64,000 bases of DNA from an uncultured Roseovarius sp. (GTDB taxonomy: Bacteria; Pseudomonadota; Alphaproteobacteria; Rhodobacterales; Rhodobacteraceae). The position numbers and the translations under genes were made by a program. Below, piece after piece: positions 7,542-15,425 of the stretch (positions are counted from its first letter, which is position 1; each line of letters opens with the position of its first letter). The stretch covers positions 3,452,001 through 3,516,000 of the forward strand of contig OX638333.1 in assembly GCA_951812895.1 (NCBI GenBank), written 5' to 3'. The notes beneath the pieces were generated by a model. It searched no databases and was not told where the DNA came from. It saw nothing but the letters and a program-made list of their open reading frames with translations.

Positions 7542-8627
7542 TTAACGCAGCATAATCACGTTGCGGCGGGCGGTTCCGGATTTGGTATCTGCAATGGCTT
7601 CGTTGATCTGGTCGAGCGACCATCGGCTCGAAATCAGCTCGTCCAGTTTAAGACGCCCCTGATCGTAGAGGTCAATCATCCACGGGATATCCCGCCGGAT
7701 CACCGCATCGCCCATTTTTGAGCCGATCATCGCCTGACCGGCGGCGGCGAAGTTGACGGGCTCATAGCTCGATTCGGCACCGACATGGGGCATGCCGACC
7801 ATAATGACCTTACCTCCGCTGGCCAGATAACGCGGCGCCTGATCATAGGCCGGAATTGCCCCAACCGTGACGACAACAACATCGGCGCCACGTCCAATCG
7901 CGTCTTTTGCGTCGCGCCAGGGACTGTCACCCGTGGCGAGCACACCGTCAGTGGCGCCGAAATCGCGCGCATCGGCCAGTTTGTCTTCGCTCATGTCGAC
8001 GGCAACGATCCGGCGGGCACCGGCGATGCGGGCGCCCTGAATAGCGTTGAGGCCAACGCCGCCTGCACCGATCACCACAACATCCTGTCCGGCACGCAAT
8101 TCGGCAGAGTTGATCACCGCACCAACGCCGGTGATCACGCCGCAAGCCAAAAGGCTTGCAGCATCCATCGCCATTCCTTCGGGCATCTTCACGACCTGAC
8201 TGTGATGGGTCACCACTTTTTCAGCGAATGCACCGCAAGCCATGGCCTGATGCAGTTTGCCGCCATCCGCTGTTTTCAGCGGCCCGTGATCGCCTTCATA
8301 AGGGGTTTCGCATCCGGTCGGGCGGCCCGATCCGCAGCTGGAACATTGGCCACAAGCGCGGATCAGTGTCACCACAACCGGGTCGCCGGTGGTGAGACCG
8401 GTGACGCCTTCGCCAATCGCGCTGACGCGGCCAGCGGCCTCATGCCCATAAACCGCAGGTAGTGAACCACCCCATGCCCCGTCAGCGTACGAGATGTCGG
8501 AATGGCAAATAGCGACGGCATCCAGCGTGGCTTCGACCTCGCCCGTGCCGGGGGCGCTGAGCTGAACATCTTCGATGGTGAGGGGTTGTCCGAATTCGCG
8601 GCAGACGGCGGCTTTGATTGTTTGCAT
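7542..8627 (-). CDS. Zinc-dependent alcohol dehydrogenase (MDR family)
   Basis: A 361-aa medium-chain dehydrogenase/reductase with catalytic zinc ligands Cys41, His62-Glu63 (GHEAAG) and Cys162. The four structural-zinc Cys (92, 95, 98, 106) fall in ACGQCSSCGSGRPTGC. The Rossmann nucleotide-binding loop is VIGAGGVGLNAIQGA near 184-198, and the acidic residue in VAVDMSEDK points to NAD(H). The pattern is closest to the class III/benzyl-alcohol dehydrogenase branch. It is the first gene of a possible two-gene unit with the enolase-superfamily enzyme downstream. The substrate cannot be deduced. Confidence 0.9.
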   Translation of the reverse strand: MQTIKAAVCREFGQPLTIEDVQLSAPGTGEVEATLDAVAICHSDISYADGAWGGSLPAVYGHEAAGRVSAIGEGVTGLTTGDPVVVTLIRACGQCSSCGSGRPTGCETPYEGDHGPLKTADGGKLHQAMACGAFAEKVVTHHSQVVKMPEGMAMDAASLLACGVITGVGAVINSAELRAGQDVVVIGAGGVGLNAIQGARIAGARRIVAVDMSEDKLADARDFGATDGVLATGDSPWRDAKDAIGRGADVVVVTVGAIPAYDQAPRYLASGGKVIMVGMPHVGAESSYEPVNFAAAGQAMIGSKMGDAVIRRDIPWMIDLYDQGRLKLDELISSRWSLDQINEAIADTKSGTARRNVIMLR

Positions 8628-8689
8628 GGCTGTGTCCTAACAAGTTCGGGTCAGACTGACAGGGATTCGCGAAGCGGTTCAAGTAAGAA

Positions 8690-8710
8690 AGCGACCTGTT
8701 TTGGGTCGCT
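8690..8710 (-). terminator. Possible hairpin terminator
   Basis: AGCGACC and GGTCGCT form a 7-bp stem with a 7-base loop. On the minus strand it is followed by a weak T-rich run (TTTCTTACTT). It lies upstream of the alcohol dehydrogenase and may have ended a gene now replaced by the IS remnants. Weak call. Confidence 0.35.
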
Positions 8711-8836
8711 TAGCGAATGGGTTTGAGAACTTGTGTGGGTGGGCTGTTGAATGGCTGATTGAAGATTTCACTCGCGTGGAATCAAGCCCGAAGGGCGCCG
8801 CGCCATCGCCATTCCGCCTCCCGGCAATTATATTTA

Positions 8837-8956
8837 TCAGTTTGTCTGGAATGGTTTCTGATCGCGGATAACAGCGTTTGCAATTGTGAGCATTTTTCGA
8901 ACCAATGCGATGGCGATAAGTTTGCCGGACTTTGCTTGGTCGCGCAGCCGAGTGGC
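8837..8956 (-). pseudogene. IS110-family transposase C-terminal remnant
   Basis: About 39 codons on the minus strand encode ATRLRDQAKSGKLIAIALVRK followed by MLTIANAVIRDQKPF and a stop. This matches the conserved C-terminal tail of IS110-family transposases (typically KVALVAVMRKLL..NAMLRD.KPW). Everything upstream is replaced by an IS30-type sequence on the other strand. It is a small non-functional fragment and no intact ends are visible. Confidence 0.6.
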
Positions 8957-8964
8957 GAGCCCGA

Positions 8965-9553
8965 GGCGGAATTGCCCGAAAGCTTGGTCTGAAGTGGTCA
9001 CCTCGGCAGATTGCGGGCTGGCTGATGCGCAGACACCTGAATGAGGAGCAAGAAGGTGTGAGTCACGAGACGATCTATTGGAGCCTTTATGTGCAGACCC
9101 GTGGTGTTCTGAAGAAGGAGCTTCAGCCATGGCTGCGCAGCCCTCGTGCCATCCGCAGGCCCCGGCATGCGACGCAGAAGGGATTGAATCTGCGCAAGAC
9201 AAAGGATGCGGTTCCAACTGGTGAACGCCCACCCAAGACTGAAGTTCGCGCTGTGCCAGGTCACTGGGAGGGCAATCTGATCGTCGGAGCCAATAACCGA
9301 TCACGTGAAGTTAACCTTGGCCACAAAGATCGACGTCTACTTCTGCAACCCTCAATCGCGATGGCAGCGTGGCAGCAACGAAAACACGAACAGCCTTCTA
9401 CGCCAGTACTTCCCGCGAGGCCTCGACATGTCCGGCTACAGCCAAGCTAAACTCAGTGCCGTCGCGAGACGGCTCGACGAACGGCCGCGAAAAACCTTGC
9501 AGTACGAAACACCGGCAGAGAGGTTCGAACAGTCTGTTGTGGTCACCCGTTGA
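8965..9553 (+). pseudogene. Decayed IS30-family transposase
   Basis: An IS30-type transposase without its N-terminal helix-turn-helix part. The first piece, from about 8968, reads ARKLGLKWSPRQIAGWL, then GVSHETIYWSLY, then GHWEGNLIVG, where family members have GHWEGDLI: the first catalytic Asp is Asn. Near 9300 the frame changes and most of the catalytic core is missing. The C-terminal part (9305-9553, another frame) resumes with VYFCNPQSRWQRGSNENTN, which carries the catalytic Glu, and with LDERPRKTL. The N-terminal truncation, internal deletion, frameshift and lost Asp all mark it as dead. It abuts an IS110 fragment. Confidence 0.8.
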
Positions 9554-9629
9554 ATCCGCAGGGGTGTTGCCGACGTTCGCTGCAACCCAACCAATGTCCG
9601 CAGTTGACGCATTCCGCAGGTGTCGGGCA

Positions 9630-10052
9630 TCAGTCGATGCCATTAAAGCGTTGCAGTTCTCGGATATAGATGATGATCATTGTCACATCAGCGCGAGTCA
9701 ATCCTGCGACCGGCGGCATGTTTCCAAAGGGCCAGTGATGTCCACGCACTCCGGTTTCTACGGCCCGCTGAAAAGCTTCATCGCCGTGATGCGATGGCTC
9801 GTAGATTTTATGCACCAGGGGTGGTGCCACCCCGTCCTGTCCCGCTGCGTTGTCGCCGTGGCAAACTGCGCATTTTGCTTGGTAGACGCTTTCCCCAATC
9901 GAGGCTTCTGACGACAGGGCTTCCGGCAGTTTTACAAACACGATTGCATTGGATTGATCGGCTGGCACTGTTGTTGTTTCGGAGGGGCGAATGGCAAAAT
10001 ATACAGCGACACAGGCGGTGACAGCTCCGGTCAAGATCATCATCTTTTGCAT
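9630..10052 (-). CDS. c-type cytochrome, single haem
   Basis: A 140-aa class I cytochrome c. An N-terminal hydrophobic segment at 5-20 (signal or anchor) is followed by the haem-binding motif CAVCH (61-65). A likely axial Met112 falls in FGNMPPVAGLT. The ending YIRELQRFNG is typical of small periplasmic electron carriers. It is the last gene of the copper operon, 71 bases after another cytochrome gene. In this setting it may pass electrons to or from the multicopper oxidase; that role is inferred from neighbourhood only. Confidence 0.85.
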   Translation of the reverse strand: MQKMMILTGAVTACVAVYFAIRPSETTTVPADQSNAIVFVKLPEALSSEASIGESVYQAKCAVCHGDNAAGQDGVAPPLVHKIYEPSHHGDEAFQRAVETGVRGHHWPFGNMPPVAGLTRADVTMIIIYIRELQRFNGID

Positions 10053-10123
10053 ATCGGCATCCTATTCGTTTCATTTGTTCTTTGGCATGATGTGGTCTGT
10101 GGCATTACAGGCCACGCCGTTGA

Positions 10124-10639
10124 TCAATCTGAGTCCGGTGGCAAAAGCAGATAATTCACAAGGTGGTCGAGTGATTGCGGCGTCATTGACCAGCGGGGCA
10201 TTCGCAGTCCGATTGTACTTCCGTCAGGTCGAATACCTTCAGTAATTGCCCCGGCCAGTGACTCCGCATCATAGGTGTCGTGATCATGCCCGCCATGGCC
10301 GTGATCTCCTGCCAATGCTGAGAATGTAACAGCCGGTGCAACGTGCCAAAAGGTGGGCCAGAGCCGCCCGCCTTCGCGGTCGGTACCATGGCAGTCCACG
10401 CAAGCGCCATTGCCCATCATTGTCATGTGATGGTGCCCGCCGCGCGGCGCCATATGTTGGCCTGACGCGGTCTGGCCCGTGAAATAAAGACGTTGCCCGT
10501 CACTGGTGAACTGCTTTGGCCAGTTTTCGCGATTGGTGTCCGGTGTTGTTTGGACGTGGAAAATCCCGATCAGGACCAGCAGAATTATACTGGCACTCAT
10601 CAGGAAAAGTCGATTTGTGAACCAGCGTTTTGCCATCAA
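10124..10639 (-). CDS. Membrane-anchored c-type cytochrome, His/Met-rich
   Basis: A 171-aa protein with an N-terminal transmembrane anchor at about 11-28, a His/Met-rich stretch (APRGGHHHMTMMGNG, 64-78), one haem motif CVDCH (80-84) and a second His-rich patch (GDHGHGGHDHD). Met residues in LRMPRWSM could provide the sixth ligand. The metal-binding stretches suggest that it senses or handles copper as well as carrying haem. It follows the cupredoxin-CusF gene after an 88-base gap and precedes a smaller cytochrome. The first two codons are both ATG, so the start could be 10639 or 10636. Confidence 0.8.
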   Translation of the reverse strand: MMAKRWFTNRLFLMSASIILLVLIGIFHVQTTPDTNRENWPKQFTSDGQRLYFTGQTASGQHMAPRGGHHHMTMMGNGACVDCHGTDREGGRLWPTFWHVAPAVTFSALAGDHGHGGHDHDTYDAESLAGAITEGIRPDGSTIGLRMPRWSMTPQSLDHLVNYLLLPPDSD

Positions 10640-10727
10640 ATTGGCATCTGATTGCGACGTTTTTAGTTAGGGTACGGAGCGTAAAAGCGGCCATAAGGGG
10701 AGCGCTGAGCGCCCCCCAATGCCTGAA

Positions 10728-11450
10728 TCACTTCAGATCTGTGACCGTCAGCTTGCCTTTGACACGCTCTGCCAGAAACTCGATTTCCTGCCCTTCGCTG
10801 AGAGAATCCAGCATCGCGTCATCTGCCACGCGAAACACCATGGTCATGGCGGGCATATCCAGTTCGACCAGTTCTTCGTGGATAATCGTGACTTTGCCAG
10901 AGCTTGCCTTGATCTTCTTCACCACACCTTTGGTGTAGGTACGCTCGGTCATCGCTTCGGCCACCATAATCGGCCCGTGCATGCCGGATTCGTAATGCCC
11001 GGGAATAAGGCAGGCGTATTCAAACGTTCCGGCGTTGGCGAACTTCCAGATAACCTCGCCGCTTTCACCGGCATCAAGGCGCACTGAATTCGGATCGTCG
11101 TGTTCCATCTCCATTTCGGCCATCAGTTCCTTGTGCTTGGCATTGCCTTCTATCGTGTCGATGACAAACTCATGCTCCAGCTCACCCATGTTGGTGACAT
11201 GAAAACGGATGGTTTCGCCCTGTTTGATGTCGAACATCATCGGCTCAAAGATCATGTCCCCATCATCGGTTTCACGCATTGTGACTTCGATTGTGCGGTC
11301 CTCTTTGCCCATCATGCCGGGCATCCCGATGGCCATCATTTCCATCATATGGCCTTCTTCCGTCCCGCCATGGGAGTGGTCGTGCGAGCCCGCGCCAAAA
11401 GCGGATGTTGCAGAAAGTGTTGCAATTGCGGTGAATGTTACGAGTTTCAT
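10728..11450 (-). CDS. Cupredoxin-CusF fusion copper-binding protein
   Basis: A 240-aa periplasmic protein with two copper modules. A signal peptide (1-20, ending AFGA) is followed by a His/Met-rich linker (HDHSHGG, HMMEMMAIGMPGMM). A plastocyanin-type cupredoxin comes next, with ligands His93, Cys147, His152 and Met157 (ACLIPGHYESGM). A CusF-like domain at about 172-240 contains DMPAMTMVFRV, with Met residues that bind Cu(I). The start at 11450 is chosen because GGAAG lies upstream and a signal peptide follows; the frame extends to 11561 but overlaps the multicopper oxidase gene. The fusion suggests transfer of copper within one polypeptide. Confidence 0.85.
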   Translation of the reverse strand: MKLVTFTAIATLSATSAFGAGSHDHSHGGTEEGHMMEMMAIGMPGMMGKEDRTIEVTMRETDDGDMIFEPMMFDIKQGETIRFHVTNMGELEHEFVIDTIEGNAKHKELMAEMEMEHDDPNSVRLDAGESGEVIWKFANAGTFEYACLIPGHYESGMHGPIMVAEAMTERTYTKGVVKKIKASSGKVTIIHEELVELDMPAMTMVFRVADDAMLDSLSEGQEIEFLAERVKGKLTVTDLK

Positions 11451-11488
11451 TTGTACTTCCTTTGTAAGGTCAAATATGTGCCGGGCCC

Positions 11489-12829
11489 TCAGGCCTTGCG
11501 CTTGGTCAGGATGGTTTTGGGGCTGTCGTTTGACGAAAACTCCGGCAGTTCGCCGGTCCATTCATAGGCTTGTTCGCCGGGTGGGTTTTCGTACCAGCCG
11601 GGATCGGAGTAATCGTCTGCGCCAATCCCTTTGCGGACCTTCACAACCGAGAACATGCCACCCATCTCGATCGGGCCATGTGGCCCCCAACCGGTCATCA
11701 TTGGCACGGTGTTGTCGGGCAGTTCCATTTCCATCATGCCCATCTCGGCCATACCGTTGCTGCCCATCGGCATGTATTCCGGCTGATGCTTACGGATCAT
11801 CCGGGTAAGCTGTCGCTTGTCCGCGCCGATGAAGTTGGGCACGTCATGACCCATCGCGTTCATGGTGTGGTGCGACTTGTGGCAGTGGATCGCCCAGTCA
11901 CCGAGGTATTTTGCATCGAACTCGTAGGCGCGCATGGCACCAACAGGGATGTCGATGGACACTTCCGGCCAACGTGCTTCGGGCGGCACCCAGCCGCCAT
12001 CCGTGCAGGTGACCTCGAAATCATAACCATGCATGTGGATCGGATGGTTGGTCATGGTCAGGTTGCCCACACGTACGCGCACGCGGTTCCCAAAGTTGAC
12101 CACCAGCGGGTCGATGTCGGGGAACATCCGGCTGTTCCACGTCCACAGGTTAAAATCGGTCATGGTCATGACCCGCGGAATGTAGGTGCCCGGATCAATG
12201 TCGAATGCGTTCAGCATGATCAGAAAATCCCGGTCCACCGGCATGAACGTCGGGTCTTTGGGGTGCACCACAAACATGCCCATCATCCCCATCGCCATCT
12301 GCACCATTTCATCGGCATGGGGGTGGTACATGAAGGTCCCGGATTTCACCAAATCGAACTCGTAGACAAAGGTCTTGCCCGGCGGAATGCCCGGATGGCT
12401 GAGACCACCAACGCCGTCCATCCCAGAGGGCAGGATCATGCCGTGCCAGTGAATGGTGGTGTGTTCCGGCAGCTTGTTGGTGACGTAGATACGTACCCTG
12501 TCGCCTTCCACCACTTCAATCGTGGGGCCGGTTGACTGGCCGTTATACCCCCAGAGATAGGCGGTCATGCCATCGGCCAGCTCACGCTCGACCGGTTCGG
12601 CAATCAGGTGGAATTCCTTGACATTGCCGTTCATGCGATAGGGCAGCGTCCAGCCATTTAGCGTAACAACCGGGTTGTAATCCGGACCGGATGTCGGGTG
12701 CAGCGGGGCTTGGGTTGCCGCGCTGTCCATCATTGCGGCCTCGGGCAGGCCCATGTTCTGGGTTTTGGCCATTGCACCGGTCGCCATCAGGCCAGCACCG
12801 GCAGTGAGGATTTGACGTCTGTTCATCAT
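11489..12829 (-). CDS. Multicopper oxidase, TAT-exported, Met-rich C-terminus
   Basis: A 446-aa multicopper oxidase that probably oxidises Cu(I) in the periplasm. The N-terminus is a twin-Arg signal (NRRQILTAGAGLMATGAMA). Copper motifs in order are HWHG (127-130), HPHA (169-172), HPIHMHG (262-268) and HCHKSHHTMNAM (315-326). All four fall within two cupredoxin domains, so the layout resembles two-domain laccases rather than three-domain CopA. About 120 residues follow the last copper motif, including a Met-rich loop (EYMPMGSNGMAEMGMMEME) like those that bind Cu(I) in CueO/CopA. It is flanked in the operon by the TolC-like gene and the cupredoxin-CusF gene. Confidence 0.9.
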   Translation of the reverse strand: MMNRRQILTAGAGLMATGAMAKTQNMGLPEAAMMDSAATQAPLHPTSGPDYNPVVTLNGWTLPYRMNGNVKEFHLIAEPVERELADGMTAYLWGYNGQSTGPTIEVVEGDRVRIYVTNKLPEHTTIHWHGMILPSGMDGVGGLSHPGIPPGKTFVYEFDLVKSGTFMYHPHADEMVQMAMGMMGMFVVHPKDPTFMPVDRDFLIMLNAFDIDPGTYIPRVMTMTDFNLWTWNSRMFPDIDPLVVNFGNRVRVRVGNLTMTNHPIHMHGYDFEVTCTDGGWVPPEARWPEVSIDIPVGAMRAYEFDAKYLGDWAIHCHKSHHTMNAMGHDVPNFIGADKRQLTRMIRKHQPEYMPMGSNGMAEMGMMEMELPDNTVPMMTGWGPHGPIEMGGMFSVVKVRKGIGADDYSDPGWYENPPGEQAYEWTGELPEFSSNDSPKTILTKRKA

Positions 12830-12843
12830 CGTAGTTCTCCTTT

Positions 12844-14310
12844 TCAGTGCGCTTCGGTACCGCCACTGGCGACATCAGCTGTTGCGGTTCCGCTGCCACC
12901 GCCCGCGCCACCGCCATAAATGGCGGCAACCAGATTGGCGTCTGCCAGCCAAAAATCACGCCGGGCACTGGCTTCCATCAGATTGGAATTAAGCCGCGCA
13001 CGAGTGTCCGCCAGAAGCTCGAAGGTGTTGGTGATCATGCCGTTGTAACTCAGCAGCGCCTCATCCTCGATGGTCTGGCGCAGGGGCAGAACGGCATTCC
13101 GGTAGTGTCGGGCAATTTGATGTGTGCCAACATATGATGCATGTGCTGCCCGTGCCTCGGACCGTACATTCACCGCTTTTTCGGCCAGTTGATGTGCCGC
13201 GAGCATGTAGGACGCCTCGGCCCGCTTCAGACGTGCCTTGCCGCTGTCAAAAATGGGTATGGCGAATTCAAGCTCGATCTGCGGCGTGGTCTCAGTTTCA
13301 ATCCCACCACCGTCATTCTCCCGCTCGTGCTCGGCCCCGACGATCAGTTCAAGATCGGTAACATAGCGCGTCGCCTCGGTCATGCCGCGCGCCTTGGCCA
13401 TGCTATCCAACTCCAGCCGAGCAAGCGAAAGATCAACGCGCGACTTCAACGCATCCCTCTCAATATGCGGTCGACCGTGCACATGCCCTGGAAGGCGTGG
13501 CAGATTGTTGGGCACAAAATATTTTACGTCTTGCCCCCAAAGCCCCATCTGCCGCGTCAGTGCCTCTTTGGCCAATGTTGCAGCCAGCCGCGCCTGCGCA
13601 TGCTGACCGGTCAGTTCGGCATAAAACGCGTGTTCTCGCGCCTGATCGGCTTTTTTCAGGAACCCGGTATCACCTAACCTTGCTGCCAGTTCCGAAGCCG
13701 CATCTGCTGTGCTCTGGGCATCACGAACCAGTCCTGCGGATTCAAACGCAGCCACGGCATCAACCCAGGCCCGCCGCGTTTCAACCGCGACCCGTAAGGT
13801 TTCTTCGACCGCCATCAGCTGTGCTTGGCGAAACTGAACCTCCGCCCGTCGGCTGCGGTCTTCGAAAGTGAAAGCCGCCAGAAGGTTGTTGGCGATAATC
13901 CCTTCGATGGACCGGAAAGCGCCCACACCATCGGCATTCAGACCGGCCACCTCTATCGCGACAATCGGATTGGGCTGCATGATGGATTGCCAGGCATCCG
14001 CTGAAGAAACCCCCAACTGCGCGTAAGCAGCCTGAAGACCGCGATTATTGAGCAATGCCACCTGCACGGCCGTATCTGCATTCAGGGTCTTGCCCTGAAC
14101 TATCGCATGTACACGTTTGGCATTTGCCTCAACCGCCGCGGCATCCATCAGCAGGACAGTTTCTTTTCCCAACACCGATTGCGCGGTGCCGGATACGGTG
14201 CCAAATGCAAACTTCGGGTCTGACAACCGGGCCACTTGCTGTGGTGAAGCGCAAGCCGACAGCAACAGCGCCGCAGACAGGCTCAAGCCTGTTTTTCTCA
14301 AACGTCCCAT
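12844..14310 (-). CDS. TolC-family outer-membrane efflux lipoprotein
   Basis: A 488-aa outer-membrane factor. It has a lipoprotein signal (lipobox LSAC, Cys at about residue 19), then long Ala- and Leu-rich helices with the duplicated OEP layout. An example is VQVALLNNRGLQAAYAQLG early on and FAIPIFDSGKARLKRAEA in the second repeat. It probably forms the outer-membrane channel of a copper export or detoxification system, yet no RND pump or membrane-fusion protein is encoded nearby, so its partner must be elsewhere. The start at 14310 overlaps the stop of the preceding small lipoprotein (TGATG), which suggests translational coupling. The longer frame to 14577 is not supported. Confidence 0.85.
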   Translation of the reverse strand: MGRLRKTGLSLSAALLLSACASPQQVARLSDPKFAFGTVSGTAQSVLGKETVLLMDAAAVEANAKRVHAIVQGKTLNADTAVQVALLNNRGLQAAYAQLGVSSADAWQSIMQPNPIVAIEVAGLNADGVGAFRSIEGIIANNLLAAFTFEDRSRRAEVQFRQAQLMAVEETLRVAVETRRAWVDAVAAFESAGLVRDAQSTADAASELAARLGDTGFLKKADQAREHAFYAELTGQHAQARLAATLAKEALTRQMGLWGQDVKYFVPNNLPRLPGHVHGRPHIERDALKSRVDLSLARLELDSMAKARGMTEATRYVTDLELIVGAEHERENDGGGIETETTPQIELEFAIPIFDSGKARLKRAEASYMLAAHQLAEKAVNVRSEARAAHASYVGTHQIARHYRNAVLPLRQTIEDEALLSYNGMITNTFELLADTRARLNSNLMEASARRDFWLADANLVAAIYGGGAGGGSGTATADVASGGTEAH

Positions 14311-14537
14311 CAGCTGCCCCCCTGATTTGGGGATTGCTGTTCGTTTAATTCGCGCCAAGAGGCCGGTCCGGTGACCGGGCGCTCGACATATCCCGACAGA
14401 AGTGCCGGGTGTGGTGCATGAGGTGGATGCCCGTCTGCACTGGCCGATGCGGCCAGTGTCTCTGGTGGCTCGGGTTCTGTGATGGTGCCACAGGCGGCAA
14501 GAGCCATTGGGAAGCCCAAAACAATATAGAATTTCAT
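14310..14537 (-). CDS. Small lipoprotein of the copper operon
   Basis: A 75-aa protein with a lipoprotein signal (MALAACG, lipid-bearing Cys at about 16), then a Pro/His-containing stretch (DGHPPHAPHPALLSGY). No domain is recognised. Its stop overlaps the start of the TolC-like gene by one base (TGATG), so the two are very probably co-translated. It may bind metal weakly through its His residues, but this is a guess from composition. The genuine signal sequence and the coupling argue that it is a real gene. Confidence 0.7.
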   Translation of the reverse strand: MKFYIVLGFPMALAACGTITEPEPPETLAASASADGHPPHAPHPALLSGYVERPVTGPASWRELNEQQSPNQGGS

Positions 14538-14603
14538 GATGTTTCCTGATCGAAATACGAGATTTGAGGCCCATCACGACTGGCGTGCGGTCCGTTTGCT
14601 CAG

Positions 14604-14620
14604 ATCCGGCCGAGCCGGAT
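14604..14620. other. Perfect hairpin between first two copper-operon genes
   Basis: ATCCGGC and GCCGGAT form a perfect 7-bp stem with a CGA loop in the 86-base gap between the His-rich protein gene and the small lipoprotein gene. There is no T-run on either side, so it is not a clear terminator. It could stabilise or separate transcript segments. Confidence 0.4.
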
Positions 14621-14623
14621 TGA

Positions 14624-15013
14624 TCAGGTGTTTGGCGGCCTCAGGAAATTCTCGGCAAGACCAAGCGGGGTAAGCTCATGCTCAGCTGCAGCTAGAACCG
14701 CAGAGAGAGCTATTGGTATCTCTCCCGCGCCATGTGCCTCAATCGTGACGGCCGAACAAGCGTGCATCATGCATGTTTCGTGATCATGTTCAGGCGTTGC
14801 ATTGTCAGCGGAATCCTGATGATCTGAATGCCCATGATGGGCGTGATCAGAAGGGATGTCATCTGCACTGGTATGAATGCAATTCTTCTGATGCATCACA
14901 TCGTTGGACGCCATCACAACACCATTTGCACCCACCGCAAAAATCAGTGCGAGCAAAAAGAGAAAAATCAGTGCGAGCAAAAAGAGGCGGAAGATGCAGT
15001 GCAACTTCATCAT
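14624..15013 (-). CDS. His-rich exported protein, first gene of copper operon
   Basis: A 129-aa protein that I cannot place in a family. It has an N-terminal hydrophobic segment made of two identical 8-residue blocks (LFLLALIF twice), then a soluble His/Asp-rich part (DHAHHGHSDHQD, EHDHETCMMHAC). It ends LGLAENFLRPPNT. The His, Cys and Met clusters and the position at the head of the copper operon suggest metal binding in the periplasm. The start is at one of two adjacent ATG codons (15013 or 15010) with AAAGG just upstream; the frame runs further back to 15172 without support. The doubled block comes from a 24-bp tandem DNA duplication. Confidence 0.65.
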   Translation of the reverse strand: MMKLHCIFRLFLLALIFLFLLALIFAVGANGVVMASNDVMHQKNCIHTSADDIPSDHAHHGHSDHQDSADNATPEHDHETCMMHACSAVTIEAHGAGEIPIALSAVLAAAEHELTPLGLAENFLRPPNT

Positions 15014-15039
15014 ACCTTTTAGGTAACGCGACAATACCT
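15013..15039. promoter_or_regulatory. Candidate operator for the copper operon
   Basis: Three TACCT/AGGTA half-sites lie in 27 bases: TACCT (15013-15017), AGGTA (15021-15025) and TACCT (15035-15039). They form two overlapping dyads, one with a 3-base and one with a 9-base centre; the second is 19 bp long, as in MerR-family sites. They sit at the presumed start codon of the first operon gene. No regulator gene is adjacent, so the binding protein is unknown. Confidence 0.35.
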
Positions 15040-15425
15040 TTCCCGCAATCAGTTTTGTACATGATTGTATTTGATCACGGGCTTGTGAGACTTCAAAATG
15101 GATATCTGTTTGTGGTTGAATGGTAACTTTCAGTGCTTCGCTGCCGTAGATGTTCAGCGCGGCATCCGTCACTCTGGGCTAATTGCAGAAATTCACTACC
15201 AACCCAGTCAACGTCCGGTTTGAGCCAAAGTTGATTTTCTCAACGCTAATCTTCTATTGATATATTTAGAAAATACGCAATTCGGTTCTCCTTCAGGAAC
15301 TCGAATCACACTGCAATATTAGTTTTGGGTTATTGTTGGGGTGTTATGAAAATAGAATTTAAATTTAACACCTAAACACAAGAAGTTACTTAACTTACCA
15401 GAGTCCGTGTGGGGGCACCACATTC
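15014..15425. other. AT-rich spacer
   Basis: A 412-base stretch between the copper operon and the phosphotransferase-fold gene. It is clearly more AT-rich than its neighbours. Apart from the half-sites at 15021-15039 and a loose inverted repeat (GGTGTTA ... TAACACC near 15339-15371), I see no coding or RNA feature. It presumably holds the copper-operon promoter on the minus strand. Confidence 0.5.

Noticed and set aside
11570-12535. A 321-codon frame antisense to the multicopper oxidase
   Set aside because: His/Val-rich translation is a mirror of the oxidase codons; the oxidase has all expected motifs on the other strand.
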